A stretch of 64,000 nt of DNA from contig NZ_CP139195.1 of assembly GCF_034057115.1 (NCBI RefSeq), positions 372,001 through 436,000 of the forward strand, read 5' to 3'. Positions 13,269 to 24,130 of the stretch are shown one piece after another. The first letter of the stretch is position 1, and every line of letters starts with the position of its first letter. The notes beneath the pieces are model-generated. The model was given only the letters and a program-made list of their open reading frames with translations, did not search any database and was not told the origin of the DNA. A program made the translations under genes and the position numbers. This stretch comes from Pseudomonas sp. AN-1 (GTDB lineage: Bacteria > Pseudomonadota > Gammaproteobacteria > Pseudomonadales > Pseudomonadaceae).

Positions 13269-13377
13269 TTCGGGCGGTTGCGCGGAGCGGAAAGCCCATT
13301 CCAGAGCTCTAGCCACTGAAGTGCATTCCCGGTTAGGATTCGGTCGCCAATACTTACAACTAAAGTGGTATGGAAAG

Positions 13378-14543
<1,166 letters not shown>

Positions 14544-14544
<1 letters not shown>

Positions 14545-15425
14545 TGAGCATCCTGATCAACAAGGACACCAAGGTCATCTGCCAGGGCTTCACCGGCAGT
14601 CAGGGCACCTTCCACTCCGAGCAGGCCCTCGAGTACGGCACCCGCATGGTCGGCGGCGTGACTCCGGGCAAGGGCGGCACCACCCATATCGGCCTGCCGG
14701 TGTTCGATACCGTCAAGGATGCCGTGGCCGCCACCGGCGCCACCGCGTCGGTGATCTACGTGCCGGCGCCGTTCTGCAAGGACTCCATCCTCGAGGCGGC
14801 CTTCGGCGGCATCCAGCTGATCATCTGCATCACCGAAGGCATCCCGACCCTCGACATGCTCGAGGCCAAGGTCAAGTGCGACGAGCTGGGCGTTCGTCTG
14901 ATCGGCCCGAACTGCCCCGGCGTGATCACCCCGGGCGAGTGCAAGATCGGTATCATGCCCGGCCATATCCACCTGCCGGGCAAGGTCGGTATCGTGTCGC
15001 GTTCCGGCACCCTGACCTACGAGGCGGTGAAGCAGACCACCGACGCCGGTTTCGGTCAGTCCACCTGCGTGGGCATCGGTGGTGACCCGATCCCGGGTTC
15101 GAGCTTCATTGATATCCTCAAGCTGTTCGAGGCCGACCCGCAGACCGAGGCGATCGTCATGATCGGCGAGATCGGCGGCAGCGCGGAGGAGGAGGCGGCG
15201 GCCTTCATCAAGGCCAACGTGACCAAGCCGGTGGTGTCCTACATCGCCGGCGTCACCGCGCCGCCCGGCAAGCGCATGGGCCATGCCGGCGCCATCATCT
15301 CCGGCGGCAAGGGTACCGCGGACGAGAAGTTCGCCGCCCTGCAGGATGCCGGGGTGAAGACCGTGCGCTCGCTGGCCGATATCGGCAAGGCGCTGGCCGA
15401 AGTGACCGGCTGGACCATGAAATAA
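14544..15425 (+). CDS. sucD: Succinyl-CoA synthetase alpha subunit
   Basis: 293 aa with one base of overlap with sucC. CoA-binding [15 protein letters not shown] is at the start, [16 protein letters not shown] in the middle and the phosphorylated active-site histidine in [17 protein letters not shown] near residue 247. It carries the phosphohistidine and CoA sites of the heterotetramer. A strong terminator follows at 15453. Confidence 0.96.
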
Positions 15426-15452
15426 GCTCCGGTGGAGCGGGCTTGACGGAAG

Positions 15453-15480
15453 GAGCCACCTGCGGGTGGCTCTTTTCGTT
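15453..15480 (+). terminator. Intrinsic terminator after sucD
   Basis: GAGCCACC (15453-15460) and GGTGGCTC (15465-15472) form an 8-bp stem with loop TGCG, followed by TTTTCGTT. It ends the suc transcript 27 bp after the sucD stop. Confidence 0.85.
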
Positions 15481-15522
15481 GTGCCTGGCGCCGGATTCCG
15501 TTCCCACTTTCTGGTTGTGTGC

Positions 15523-16833
15523 ATGAATCATTTGAAAACCGTCGATGTCCTGGGTCTGGGCTTCATGACCTTCGCGCTGTTCCTCGGGGCGGGCAACATC
15601 ATCTTCCCGCCGAGCGCCGGCCTCGCCGCTGGCGAGGCCATGTGGAGCGCGGCCCTGGGCTTCCTGCTCACCGGCGTCGGCCTGCCGCTGCTCACCGTGG
15701 TGGCCCTGGCCCGGGTGGGCGGCGGCATGGCGCAGCTCACTGCGCCGCTCGGCAAGAGCGCCGGCCTGCTGTTCGCCGTGACGGTCTACCTGGCGATCGG
15801 TCCGCTGTTCGCCACGCCGCGTACCGCGGTGGTGTCGTTCGAGATGGGCATCGCGCCGCTGGCCGGCAGCGGCAGCCTCGCGCAGGCCCTGTATACCCTG
15901 GTGTATTTCGCCCTGGTGCTGTTCCTCGCCCTCAATCCCGGGCGTCTGCTCGAGCGCGTCGGCAAGCTGATCACCCCGGTGCTGATCGTCGCCCTGCTGG
16001 TGCTCGGCGGCGCGGCGGTGTTCGCCCCGGCCGGTACGGTCGGCGCCACCGCACCCGACTATCAGGCGGCGCCACTGATGCAGGGCTTCCTGCAGGGCTA
16101 CCTGACCATGGACACTCTCGGTGCGCTGGTATTCGGCATCGTCATCGCCACTGCCATCCGTGACCACGGTGTGGGCATGGCGCACCGGGTCACCCGCTAT
16201 TCGATCCTCGCCGCGCTGATCGCCGCCATCGGCCTGGCGCTGGTCTACCTGGCGCTGTTCCGTCTCGGCGCCACCAGTCACGCCATCGCCGGCGATGCGC
16301 AGAACGGCGTGCAGATCCTCACCGCCTACGTGCAGCACACCTTCGGCATGGCCGGCAGCCTGCTGCTGGCGCTGGTCATCACCCTGGCCTGCCTGACCAC
16401 CGCCGTCGGCCTGATCACCGCCTGCGGCGAGTTCTTCAGCAACCAGTTCCCGGTGTCGTACCGCACGGTGGTGATCGTGGTCAGCCTGTTCAGCCTGCTG
16501 GTGGCCAACCTCGGCCTGACCCAGCTGATCAGCTTCTCGGTGCCGGTGCTGGTCGGCCTGTATCCGCTGGCCATCGTGCTGGTGCTGCTCAGCCTGACCG
16601 ACGGCCTGTGGCTGCATCCGCCGCGGGTGTTCCGCCCGGTGATGGCGATGACCCTGGTGTTCGGCGTGTTCGCCGGCCTGGACGCCGCCGGCCTGAAGGC
16701 CCTGGTGCCGGGCTGGCTCGGCAGCCTGCCGCTGGCCGAGCACAGCCTCGGCTGGCTGCTGCCGGCGTTGCTGACCCTGCTGGGCGCGATGATCTTCGAC
16801 CGCCTGCGGGGCTGCCCGCCGGTGCGCGCGTAA
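15523..16833 (+). CDS. brnQ: Branched-chain amino acid:cation symporter
   Basis: 436 aa from the ATG at 15523 (MNHLKTVDVLGLGFM); upstream codons of the longer frame lie inside the sucD terminator and are rejected. About 12 hydrophobic segments. The N-terminal FALFLGAGNIIFPPSAGLAAG is the LIVCS (BrnQ/BraB) signature. It imports leucine, isoleucine and valine with Na+ or H+ across the inner membrane. No strong ribosome site is seen. A 12-bp hairpin follows. Confidence 0.92.
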   Translation: MNHLKTVDVLGLGFMTFALFLGAGNIIFPPSAGLAAGEAMWSAALGFLLTGVGLPLLTVVALARVGGGMAQLTAPLGKSAGLLFAVTVYLAIGPLFATPRTAVVSFEMGIAPLAGSGSLAQALYTLVYFALVLFLALNPGRLLERVGKLITPVLIVALLVLGGAAVFAPAGTVGATAPDYQAAPLMQGFLQGYLTMDTLGALVFGIVIATAIRDHGVGMAHRVTRYSILAALIAAIGLALVYLALFRLGATSHAIAGDAQNGVQILTAYVQHTFGMAGSLLLALVITLACLTTAVGLITACGEFFSNQFPVSYRTVVIVVSLFSLLVANLGLTQLISFSVPVLVGLYPLAIVLVLLSLTDGLWLHPPRVFRPVMAMTLVFGVFAGLDAAGLKALVPGWLGSLPLAEHSLGWLLPALLTLLGAMIFDRLRGCPPVRA

Positions 16834-16841
16834 TCCGGCTG

Positions 16842-16869
16842 GTGCCTCCGGCAAGGGTGCCGGAGGCAC
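16842..16869 (+). terminator. Hairpin after brnQ
   Basis: GTGCCTCCGGCA (16842-16853) pairs perfectly with TGCCGGAGGCAC (16858-16869) around AGGG. No T-run follows, so termination may be Rho-assisted or incomplete. Confidence 0.5.
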
Positions 16870-16893
16870 AGGCGCAGCATACAAGGAGTTGTC

Positions 16894-17628
16894 ATGACCA
16901 TCGACGCGCACTACCTGCCCCATGTGGCCGCCCTGGCCTGGTTCATCCTCTGCTGGCTGGGCTACACCCGCTACGCGATCTGGAAGGGCAAGGACACCCC
17001 CTGCCTGGCCAGCGTGATGCACCTGTACCGCGAGGACTGGATGCGCCGCCTGCTGATGCGCGACAACCGCATCGCCGATGCCAACGTGATCGGCAACCTG
17101 GAGCGCAACGCCTCGTTCTTCGCTTCCAGCACCCTGATCATCCTCGCCGGCGTGCTGACCGTGCTCGGCTCCACCGAGCGGGCGGTGTCGGTGCTGGAAG
17201 GCCTGCCGTTCGTGCAGGAGGTCAGCCGCGAGCTGTCGGAGATCAAGATCATCTGCGTGGCGCTGGTGTTCATCTACTCGTTCTTCACCTTCAGCTGGTG
17301 CATGCGCCAGTACAACTTCGCGGCGATGATGGTGGGGGCGGCGCCGATGATCTCCGAGCGCAACGTCACCGAGGCGGAGCGCCGCGCCTTCGCCGAGCGC
17401 ACGGCGCGGGTGATCTCGCTGGCCGCCAACCAGTTCAACCTGGGGCTGCGTTCCTACTATTTCGGACTGGCGACCCTGGCCTGGTTCATCAATCCCTGGG
17501 TCTACATGCTGGCCACCGCCGGGGTGGTGTTCGTGCTGTACCGGCGCGAATTCCATTCCGACGTGCTGGAGGTGATGGCCTACAGCCCGGCACCGCTGGG
17601 CGAGCCGGCCAGGGACAGGATGGAGTAG
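16894..17628 (+). CDS. DUF599 inner membrane protein
   Basis: 244 aa, ATG with AAGGAG site. Four hydrophobic helices are visible (about 8-26, 75-95, 120-140, 190-215), together with the family segments YTRYAIWKGK, NLERNASFFASSTLIILAG and FNLGLRSYYFGLATLAWF. DUF599 proteins are conserved in proteobacteria but have no known function. It follows brnQ with a hairpin between. Confidence 0.8.
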   Translation: MTIDAHYLPHVAALAWFILCWLGYTRYAIWKGKDTPCLASVMHLYREDWMRRLLMRDNRIADANVIGNLERNASFFASSTLIILAGVLTVLGSTERAVSVLEGLPFVQEVSRELSEIKIICVALVFIYSFFTFSWCMRQYNFAAMMVGAAPMISERNVTEAERRAFAERTARVISLAANQFNLGLRSYYFGLATLAWFINPWVYMLATAGVVFVLYRREFHSDVLEVMAYSPAPLGEPARDRME

Positions 17629-17650
17629 CGCAGGGAGGAGGAGCGCCGCC

Positions 17651-17675
17651 CCGCCCGGTCGCGCAGACCGGGCGG
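17651..17675. terminator. GC-rich hairpin between DUF599 gene and lipoprotein gene
   Basis: CCGCCCGGTC (17651-17660) and GACCGGGCGG (17666-17675) form a 10-bp stem between two convergent stops. There is no T-run on either strand. Confidence 0.5.
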
Positions 17676-17690
17676 GCGGCAGGGTGGGGG

Positions 17691-17999
17691 TTACTGCTGC
17701 TTCTGTTCTTCGGCAGGGGCGGCCTCTCCGGCCTTGTCCTGCATGGCGGCGCCTGCATCCTGCATCGTCTTGCCGGCTTCCTCGACGGCAGCGCCTGCCT
17801 TCTCGGTCATTTCGGCTGCCTTCTCCTCGACGGCAGCGCCTGCCTCCTTGGCAGCCTCGCCAGCCTTCTGCACGGCGGTGGCGGGCGCCTGGGCGGCGGA
17901 GCCGCTTGCCGACTCCACCTTGTCTTCAGGCTTGTCGCCACAGGCCGCGAGGCCGAGGGTGGCGGCAAGCAGCAGGGCGTAAGTCAGGGGCTTTTGCAT
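17691..17999 (-). CDS. Small Ala/Lys/Glu-rich repeat lipoprotein
   Basis: 102 aa. Signal peptide with lipobox LAAC near residues 17-20, so the mature protein is a lipid-anchored chain of about 83 residues. From about residue 43 it is a series of related amphipathic units (KAGEAAKEAGAAVEEKAAEM, TEKAGAAVEEAGKTMQ, DAGAAMQDKAGEA), resembling LEA-like or coiled-coil segments. At the DNA level GCAGCGCCTGCC recurs in the repeats. No enzyme motif. Function unknown; an envelope or stress role is only a guess. Confidence 0.7.
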   Translation of the reverse strand: MQKPLTYALLLAATLGLAACGDKPEDKVESASGSAAQAPATAVQKAGEAAKEAGAAVEEKAAEMTEKAGAAVEEAGKTMQDAGAAMQDKAGEAAPAEEQKQQ

Positions 18000-18227
18000 G
18001 TTGGTGCTCCTTGGGAGTATCCGAATCAGGTGAAAGGCGAATGCCGGTCAGATTCAGGTGTAGTGCAGCATCGGGAGGCTGGCAAATCGCCTGCCGAGGC
18101 TCGTCCTGCACGGCTTTCCCCGTTCCTCGCAACAACTGGGACGAGTATCGGGGAAGCTCCATTCGCTCATCTGATGAGAGTGCCATTTCGGGCAAAGGTT
18201 CCGGGCCGAACCCCGATGTATCGGCGC

Positions 18228-18257
18228 TTGGGCTGCTGTCGTCGAAGCGGGTATCAT
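18228..18257 (+). promoter_or_regulatory. Promoter candidate for the 18413 gene
   Basis: TTGGGC (18228-18233) and TATCAT (18252-18257) with an 18-bp spacer, about 60 bp before the first short ORF. The 18000-18315 stretch otherwise shows no ORF or strong repeat. Confidence 0.35.
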
Positions 18258-18315
18258 GCGATGCCGTTCGTCCGCCAGAATGCCGGCGGGGTTTCCTAGC
18301 AGACAAGGTCCTTCG

Positions 18316-18413
18316 ATGAGTCAACTTCTCGTGCTTGAGCGCGGCAACCGCTTCACGGTCGACCAGCCATGATGTCTTCTTTCCCCTCCCGCCACCTGCG
18401 GAAGCCTGCCTGA
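18316..18413 (+). other. Two overlapping short upstream ORFs
   Basis: ORF1 (18316-18372) encodes MSQLLVLERGNRFTVDQP and has AAGG upstream. Its stop TGA overlaps the ATG of ORF2 (18372-18413, MSSFPSRHLRKPA), and the ORF2 stop overlaps the ATG of the next gene (18413) in the same way, by a single base. This gives a chain suited to translational re-initiation. It could equally be a remnant of an older gene start; no homologue is recognised. Confidence 0.4.
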
Positions 18414-19660
18414 TGGATTCCTTGCTGATAGTCGCTGGCCTGCTGCTGATCCTGTCCGGCCTGTTCTGGCTGGTGGCCAGTGCCTTCGCCACCAGTCTGC
18501 TGTGGGGGTGCGGCAGCCTGCTGCCGCCGCTGCCGCTGTTGTTCATCCTGCGCCACTGGCGCCGCGCGCGCAGCGCCGTGATGCTGATGGGCCTGGGCTG
18601 CATTCCGCTGGTGGTGGGTTTCACCATGCTGGCCGGCCACGATCCCGACCGCCTGGCCGCCATCCTCAGCCTGCGCTGGCTGGAGCCCGAGCCCAAGGCC
18701 GCTGGCGGCCTGGAGATCCGCCTGGGCGGCGAGTTCAACGGCAAGCCCTTCGCGCCGGATCTGGGCGAACTGATCGATGGCGCCCTGGTGCTGCGCGAGG
18801 GCGACGATTCCTTCGCCCGGCGCGATCTGCGCATCCGCCTGCCCGCCCATGACGGCGGCGAGCTGCGCGTCGACGTGCTGCCGGAGGATCACGGGACGCT
18901 GCCGGAAATCGAGCTCGACTGGCTGCTGCCCGACCAGGACCAGCCCGAGTCTCGGCGCATCGTCGACGGCTACACCCTGCATCTCGACCTGCGGCCGGTA
19001 CCGCCCAACCGGCTGCGTGGCGACTTCCACCTGGTGCTGCCGCCGGCCTTCCGAACCTCGCTGAGCGGCGAGGTCGAGCTGTACACCGACCGCCTGCGCT
19101 ACCGCGACGGGCGCGTGGATACCCGCCACAACACCGAGGAAACCATCGCCTGGCTGGTCACCGACTACCTGCAGCGCAGCACCCGGCAGCGCGACCTGGT
19201 GCTGGAGCCGCTGCCGGCGCTGGACCTGGACGGCGAGCAGCTGCAGCTGGAAGTGCTGGCGCGGGTGGGCGGGGTGCTGCGCCGCTTCGACGTTGCCCTG
19301 CGGCGCAGCGAGCTGCAGGGCTGGCATGTGCAGGGCGACCAGGCGCCGGCCCTGCCGCGGCCCAGCGAGGAGGAGCTGCGTCGCACCGCGCCGGTTCCCA
19401 CCACTGTGGTCCGCGGCGAGCCGCGCCCGCTCGACCGGCGCATCGGCTTTTCGCTCGAGCGCCTGCTCACCTCGCCGAGCCGCTACCAGGGCGTGCGTGT
19501 CCACGTGGTCACCGAGCGTGGCCGCAGTGCCGAAGGGCGATTCGACGGACTCAACCCCGAAGGGCGTCTGGTGATCCAGCATTCGCTGGGCGGCCAGGGC
19601 GAAGCCAGCTTCATCCTGCGGCCGAGCGAGGTGGCGCAGATCCAGCTGCTCGAGCCCTGA
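18413..19660 (+). CDS. Conserved hypothetical inner membrane protein upstream of htpG
   Basis: 415 aa from the ATG at 18413 ([16 protein letters not shown]). Three hydrophobic segments lie in the first 80 residues (about 4-24, 26-46 and 57-76), followed by a soluble region of about 330 residues with alternating polar strands ([29 protein letters not shown]) and a C-terminal small beta domain ([17 protein letters not shown]). No known domain is recognised. It precedes htpG, as in other Pseudomonas genomes, but is separated from it by a sigma-32-like promoter. Confidence 0.65.
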   Translation: MDSLLIVAGLLLILSGLFWLVASAFATSLLWGCGSLLPPLPLLFILRHWRRARSAVMLMGLGCIPLVVGFTMLAGHDPDRLAAILSLRWLEPEPKAAGGLEIRLGGEFNGKPFAPDLGELIDGALVLREGDDSFARRDLRIRLPAHDGGELRVDVLPEDHGTLPEIELDWLLPDQDQPESRRIVDGYTLHLDLRPVPPNRLRGDFHLVLPPAFRTSLSGEVELYTDRLRYRDGRVDTRHNTEETIAWLVTDYLQRSTRQRDLVLEPLPALDLDGEQLQLEVLARVGGVLRRFDVALRRSELQGWHVQGDQAPALPRPSEEELRRTAPVPTTVVRGEPRPLDRRIGFSLERLLTSPSRYQGVRVHVVTERGRSAEGRFDGLNPEGRLVIQHSLGGQGEASFILRPSEVAQIQLLEP

Positions 19661-19682
19661 ATCCGGGCTTTCGCGGCAAGCC

Positions 19683-19710
19683 CTTGAAATTCCGGGCGAA
19701 GTCTCCATAT
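19683..19710 (+). promoter_or_regulatory. Sigma-32 (RpoH)-type promoter for htpG
   Basis: CTTGAAA (19683-19689), a 13-bp spacer and CTCCATAT (19703-19710) match the heat-shock consensus CTTGAAA-N13-15-CCCCATNT closely, 50 bp before the htpG ATG. Confidence 0.65.
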
Positions 19711-19760
19711 CCACGGCATTCGCCGCAGACGCGGCTTTGTCATCCGTGGAGTTCGCATTC

Positions 19761-21659
19761 ATGAGCGTGGAGACTCGCAAAGAGACCCTGGGTTTTCAGA
19801 CTGAAGTGAAGCAACTGCTTCACCTGATGATCCATTCCCTGTATTCGAACAAGGAGATCTTCCTGCGCGAGCTGATCTCCAACGCCTCCGACGCCGCCGA
19901 CAAGCTGCGTTTCGAGGCGCTGGCCAATCCGGCGCTGCTGGAAGGCGGCGATCCGCTGAAGATACGCCTGAGCTTCGACAAGGAGGCGCGCACCGTCACC
20001 CTCGAGGACAACGGCATCGGCATGAGCCGCGACGAGGTGATCGCCCACCTCGGCACCATCGCCAAGTCCGGCACCGCCGACTTCCTGAAGAACCTCTCCG
20101 GCGACCAGAAGAAGGACTCCCAACTGATCGGCCAGTTCGGCGTGGGCTTCTACTCGGCGTTCATCGTCGCCGACCAGGTTGACGTCTACACTCGTCGCGC
20201 CGGCGCCGCTGCCAGCGAGGGCGTGCACTGGAGCTCGAAGGGCGAGGGCGAGTTCGACATCGCCAGCATCGACAAGGCCGAGCGCGGCACCCGCATCGTC
20301 CTGCACCTGAAGGCCGATGAAGCCGAGTTCGCCGACGGCTGGCGCCTGCGCAACATCGTCAAGAAATACTCCGACCACATCGCCCTGCCCATCGAGCTGC
20401 CGAAAGAGCAGTTCGGTGAAGAAAAGCCGGCCGAGCCCGAATGGGAAACCGTCAACCGCGCCAGCGCGCTGTGGACCCGCCCGCGCAGCGAGGTCAAGGA
20501 CGAGGAGTACCAGGAGTTCTACAAGCACGTCGCCCATGACTTCGAGAATCCGCTGTCCTGGAGCCACAACAAGGTCGAGGGCAAGCTCGAGTACACCTCG
20601 CTGCTCTACGTGCCGGGCAAGGCGCCGTTCGACCTCTACCACCGCGAGGCGCCCAGGGGCCTCAAGCTCTACGTGCAGCGCGTGTTCATCATGGACCAGG
20701 CCGACCAGTTCCTGCCGCTGTACCTGCGCTTCATCAAGGGCGTGGTCGACTCCAACGACCTGTCGCTGAACGTCTCCCGCGAGATCCTGCAGTCCGGCCC
20801 GGTGATCGACTCGATGAAGTCGGCGCTGACCAAGCGCGTCCTCGACATGCTGGAGAAGCTGGCCAAGGACAAGCCGGAGGACTACCAGACCTTCTGGAAG
20901 GCCTTCGGCCAGGTGCTCAAGGAAGGTCCGGCGGAAGACTTCGCCAACAAGGAGAAGATCGCCGGCCTGCTGCGCTTCGCCTCCACCAGCGACGCCAGCG
21001 GCGAGCAGAGCGTGGCGCTGGCCGACTACCTCGGCCGCCTGAAGGAAGGCCAGGACAAGATCTACTACCTCAGCGGCGAGAGCTACGCCCAGGTCAAGAA
21101 CAGCCCGCACCTGGAAGTGTTCCGCAAGAAGGGCATCGAGGTGCTGCTGCTCACCGACCGCATCGACGAGTGGCTGATGAGCTACCTGCCGGAGTTCGAT
21201 GGCAAGCAGTTCGTCGACGTCGCCCGCGGCGATCTCGATCTCGGCAAGCTGGACTCGGAAGAGGACAAGAAGGCCCAGGAAGAGGTGGCCAAGGCCAAGG
21301 AGGGACTGATCGAGCGCCTCAAGGGCGCGCTGGGCGAGCAGGTCGCCGAGGTGCGCGTCTCCCACCGGCTGACCGACTCGCCGGCGATCCTCGCCATCGG
21401 CGAGCAGGATCTCGGTCTGCAGATGCGCCAGATCCTCGAGGCCAGCGGGCAGAAGGTGCCGGAGTCCAAGCCGATCTTCGAGATCAACCCGCAGCACCCG
21501 CTGATCGAGAAGCTGGATGCCGAGCCCGACGAGGACCGTTTCGCCGACCTGTCGCACATCCTCTTCGATCAGGCCGCACTGGCCGCCGGCGACAGCCTCA
21601 AGGACCCGGCCGCCTACGTGCAGCGCCTCAACAAGCTGCTGGTGGAGCTGTCGGCCTGA
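19761..21659 (+). CDS. htpG: Hsp90-family molecular chaperone
   Basis: 632 aa from the ATG at 19761 ([15 protein letters not shown]), with GGAG 9 nt upstream; the eight extra codons of the longer frame are not conserved. The N-terminal GHKL ATPase has [35 protein letters not shown] and [14 protein letters not shown], followed by the middle and C-terminal dimerisation domains. Cytosolic ATP-dependent chaperone. It is likely heat-induced from the RpoH-type promoter at 19683-19710. Confidence 0.97.
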   Translation: MSVETRKETLGFQTEVKQLLHLMIHSLYSNKEIFLRELISNASDAADKLRFEALANPALLEGGDPLKIRLSFDKEARTVTLEDNGIGMSRDEVIAHLGTIAKSGTADFLKNLSGDQKKDSQLIGQFGVGFYSAFIVADQVDVYTRRAGAAASEGVHWSSKGEGEFDIASIDKAERGTRIVLHLKADEAEFADGWRLRNIVKKYSDHIALPIELPKEQFGEEKPAEPEWETVNRASALWTRPRSEVKDEEYQEFYKHVAHDFENPLSWSHNKVEGKLEYTSLLYVPGKAPFDLYHREAPRGLKLYVQRVFIMDQADQFLPLYLRFIKGVVDSNDLSLNVSREILQSGPVIDSMKSALTKRVLDMLEKLAKDKPEDYQTFWKAFGQVLKEGPAEDFANKEKIAGLLRFASTSDASGEQSVALADYLGRLKEGQDKIYYLSGESYAQVKNSPHLEVFRKKGIEVLLLTDRIDEWLMSYLPEFDGKQFVDVARGDLDLGKLDSEEDKKAQEEVAKAKEGLIERLKGALGEQVAEVRVSHRLTDSPAILAIGEQDLGLQMRQILEASGQKVPESKPIFEINPQHPLIEKLDAEPDEDRFADLSHILFDQAALAAGDSLKDPAAYVQRLNKLLVELSA

Positions 21660-21691
21660 ACGGCTGAACCCCGCCCGCGGTGGTCCTGAAG

Positions 21692-21725
21692 ATGCCGCTC
21701 GCCCTCCGGGGCGGGCGGCATTTTT
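21692..21725 (+). terminator. Intrinsic terminator of htpG
   Basis: ATGCCGCTCGCC (21692-21703) pairs with GGCGGGCGGCAT (21710-21721) with one wobble pair, followed by TTTT. Confidence 0.8.
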
Positions 21726-21807
21726 CATGGTGGCGGAAAAGCGCGAGCGTCATCGCTTCGTCATGAAAAGGTCATAGGCTCGCCGCATCGCAACGAAGGA
21801 GAGCCAC

Positions 21808-22272
21808 ATGCGACTGTTCAAGATGGGGGCGCTGGCGGCGCTGGGGTTGGTGTCCGGTCTGGCCATGGCCGAGGTGCGGGTCGAGGGGCCGGTGGAGTAC
21901 GGCGTGTTCGCGACGCCCGAGCGCGAGGTGCAACCGGGCGAGCGGGTGCTGCTGCGCAACAACCAGCAGATCCGGCAGACCGCAGAAATTCCCGCCCGGC
22001 TCGGCACCAGGTTCGGCCTGCGCCTGACCCTGAGCGGCAAGCAGGCGGACGACGTGCCGCTGACCCTGCTGTACCTCACCCCCGGGGTGGTGACGCCTGA
22101 CGGCCAGCGCCACGACCGCTTCGAGGTGGTGCAGAAGCTGGCGCCCGGCGCCAGCCAGGAGGTGATGGCCTTCGAGTTCAGCGAGCCGCACGAGGTGGTT
22201 CCGGGCGAGTGGCACTTCCTGGTGTTCCAGGGCGACCGCAAGCTGGCCGAGCAGCGCTTCAGCGTGCGCTGA
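21808..22272 (+). CDS. Secreted DUF3859 protein
   Basis: 154 aa, ATG with GAAGGAGA site. Signal peptide at residues 1-21 with likely cleavage after AMA. The mature part is beta-rich and fits DUF3859, with VEYGVFATPER near its start and PGEWHFLVFQGDRKLAEQRF at the end. Predicted periplasmic with an immunoglobulin-like fold; no function is known. It converges with the OsmC gene on a 16-bp hairpin. Confidence 0.7.
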   Translation: MRLFKMGALAALGLVSGLAMAEVRVEGPVEYGVFATPEREVQPGERVLLRNNQQIRQTAEIPARLGTRFGLRLTLSGKQADDVPLTLLYLTPGVVTPDGQRHDRFEVVQKLAPGASQEVMAFEFSEPHEVVPGEWHFLVFQGDRKLAEQRFSVR

Positions 22273-22280
22273 GTGGTGCA

Positions 22281-22322
22281 AGACGACGAAGCCCGGCGCA
22301 GCTGCTCCGGGCTTCGTCGTCT
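22281..22322. terminator. Bidirectional terminator between DUF3859 and osmC-like genes
   Basis: A perfect 16-bp inverted repeat (22281-22296 and 22307-22322, arm AGACGACGAAGCCCGG) with a ten-base loop lies in the 56-bp gap between convergent stops. It lacks a long T-run. Confidence 0.7.
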
Positions 22323-22328
22323 CTGGAC

Positions 22329-22763
22329 TCAGGCCAGGGTGGTCAGCAGGTTGGTTCCGTGCAGGAGGTTGTCGGCCAGCGGGCAGCGCCGTTCGATTTC
22401 CTCCAGCACCGCCTGCTTTTCCTCGCGACTGAGGTCGGCGTCGAGCTCCACCTTGACCCGCAGGGCCTGGAAGCCCGGGCGCACGTCGCTGCGCCGGCCC
22501 AGCAGGCCGTCGGGATCGTAGTCGGCCTCGATCTCGAACTGCATGCCGCGCAGCTCGAACTTGCGCTGGTGGGCGATGAAGCGGCCGATGGTACCGAAGC
22601 AGCCGGCCACCGCGGCGAGGATGATCTCCAGCGGCGTCGGTCCCAGGTCCTGGCCGGCGGCGTTCTTCGGCTGGTCCATGCGGATCACGTGGTTGCCGGC
22701 GGCCACGGTGATGGTGAAGGCGTTATCGAGGCTGCCGCTGGCGCGGATGGTCTTCAGGGTCAT
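22329..22763 (-). CDS. OsmC/YhfA family protein
   Basis: 144 aa from the ATG at 22763 (MTLKTIRASGS), with AAGGAC upstream; the longer frame start at 22796 lacks a site. The GPTPLEIILAAVAGCFGTIGRFIA segment carries the first redox cysteine (about residue 59) of OsmC-type peroxidases, and RRCPLADNLLHGT near the C-terminus carries the second. OsmC/Ohr proteins reduce organic hydroperoxides; this short YhfA-like branch is less well characterised. A role in thiol-dependent detoxification is inferred. Confidence 0.8.
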   Translation of the reverse strand: MTLKTIRASGSLDNAFTITVAAGNHVIRMDQPKNAAGQDLGPTPLEIILAAVAGCFGTIGRFIAHQRKFELRGMQFEIEADYDPDGLLGRRSDVRPGFQALRVKVELDADLSREEKQAVLEEIERRCPLADNLLHGTNLLTTLA

Positions 22764-22854
22764 GGGATGTCCTTGCGTTCGGAAGGGAGTCATCACTCTA
22801 TACCCTAGGGGGTATGTGCTGCCAGCGGCAGGGAAGTGGCGGAGGGCGGAAACG

Positions 22855-22880
22855 ACGACGGCACCCGAAGGTGCCGTCGT
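22855..22880 (-). terminator. Terminator of fabAB
   Basis: A perfect 10-bp stem ACGACGGCAC / GTGCCGTCGT (22855-22864, 22871-22880) with a CTTCGG loop on the minus strand begins 19 bp past the fabB stop. Only a short CGTTT follows. Confidence 0.65.
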
Positions 22881-22898
22881 GGATGGTGCGGGAGCGGC

Positions 22899-24119
22899 TT
22901 ACTCGCCGGTCCAGCGCTTCAGGACCAGGGTGGCGTTGGTGCCGCCGAAGCCGAAGCTGTTGCTCATCACGGTGTTGAGGGTGACGTTCTCGCGGGTCTG
23001 GGTGACGATCGGCAGATCGGCCACTTCCGGGTCCAGTTCCTCGATGTTGGCCGAGCCGGCGATGAAGTTGCCTTCCATCATCAGCAGGGTGTAGATCGCT
23101 TCCTGCACGCCGGCGGCGCCCAGCGAGTGGCCGGACAGGCTCTTGGTCGAGCTGATCGCCGGGGCCTTGTCGCCGAACACGGTGCGCACGGCCTTGGCTT
23201 CGGCGACGTCGCCGACCGGGGTCGAGGTGCCGTGGGTGTTCAGGTAGTCGATCGGGGTGTCGACGGTGGCCAGCGCCTGCTGCATGCAGCGCACCGCGCC
23301 TTCGCCGCTCGGGGCGACCATGTCGTAGCCGTCGGAGGTGGCGCCATAGCCGACCACCTCGGCATAGATCTTCGCGCCGCGGGCCAGGGCGTGGTCGAGG
23401 GCCTCGACCACCACCATGCCGCCGCCGCCGGCGATGACGAAGCCGTCACGCTTGGCGTCGTAGGCGCGCGAGGCCTTCTCCGGGGTGGCGTTGTACTGGG
23501 TGGACAGCGCGCCCATGGCGTCGAACAGGAAGCTCTGGCTCCAGTGCTCCTCTTCGCCGCCGCCGGCGAACACGATGTCCTGCTTGCCCATCTGGATCTG
23601 CTCCATGGCATTGCCGATGCAATGGGCGCTGGTGGCGCAGGCGGAGGAGATCGAGTAGTTGACGCCCTTGATCTTGAACGGGGTCGCCAGGCAGGCGGAC
23701 ACGGTGCTGCCCATGGTGCGCGGCACGCGGTACGGGCCGACGCGCTTGACGCCTTTCTCGCGCAGGGTGTCCAAGGCTTCCATCTGGTTGAAGGTGGAGG
23801 CGCCACCGGAGCCGGCGATCAGGCCGGTACGCGGGTTGGAGATCTGTTCCTCGGACAGGCCGGCATCCTTGATCGCCTGCTCCATGGACAGGTAGGCGAA
23901 GGCGGCGGCGTCACCCATGAAACGGTAGACCTTGCGGTCGATCAGGGCTTCGAGGTCGAGGTTGACGGAGCCGGAAACCTGGCTGCGCAGCCCCATGTCG
24001 GCGTACGACTGGTTGAAGCGGATGCCGGATTTGCCGGCGCGCAGGTTGGCGGAAACGGTCTCTTTGTCAGTGCCGAGGCAGGACACGATGCCCATCCCGG
24101 TGATTACGACGCGACGCAT
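22899..24119 (-). CDS. fabB: Beta-ketoacyl-ACP synthase I
   Basis: 406 aa, the usual FabB length. Catalytic triad segments: [13 protein letters not shown] (Cys), [13 protein letters not shown] (His) and [10 protein letters not shown] (His). FabB elongates the cis-3-decenoyl-ACP made by FabA and so commits carbon to unsaturated fatty acids. It starts 11 bp after the fabA stop, forming the fabAB operon typical of pseudomonads. Confidence 0.96.
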   Translation of the reverse strand: MRRVVITGMGIVSCLGTDKETVSANLRAGKSGIRFNQSYADMGLRSQVSGSVNLDLEALIDRKVYRFMGDAAAFAYLSMEQAIKDAGLSEEQISNPRTGLIAGSGGASTFNQMEALDTLREKGVKRVGPYRVPRTMGSTVSACLATPFKIKGVNYSISSACATSAHCIGNAMEQIQMGKQDIVFAGGGEEEHWSQSFLFDAMGALSTQYNATPEKASRAYDAKRDGFVIAGGGGMVVVEALDHALARGAKIYAEVVGYGATSDGYDMVAPSGEGAVRCMQQALATVDTPIDYLNTHGTSTPVGDVAEAKAVRTVFGDKAPAISSTKSLSGHSLGAAGVQEAIYTLLMMEGNFIAGSANIEELDPEVADLPIVTQTRENVTLNTVMSNSFGFGGTNATLVLKRWTGE

Positions 24120-24130
24120 GCGGGTAACCC

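Noticed and set aside
17740-17900. Short DNA repeats resembling a CRISPR array
   Set aside because: They lie inside the lipoprotein reading frame, are degenerate, and have no regular spacers.
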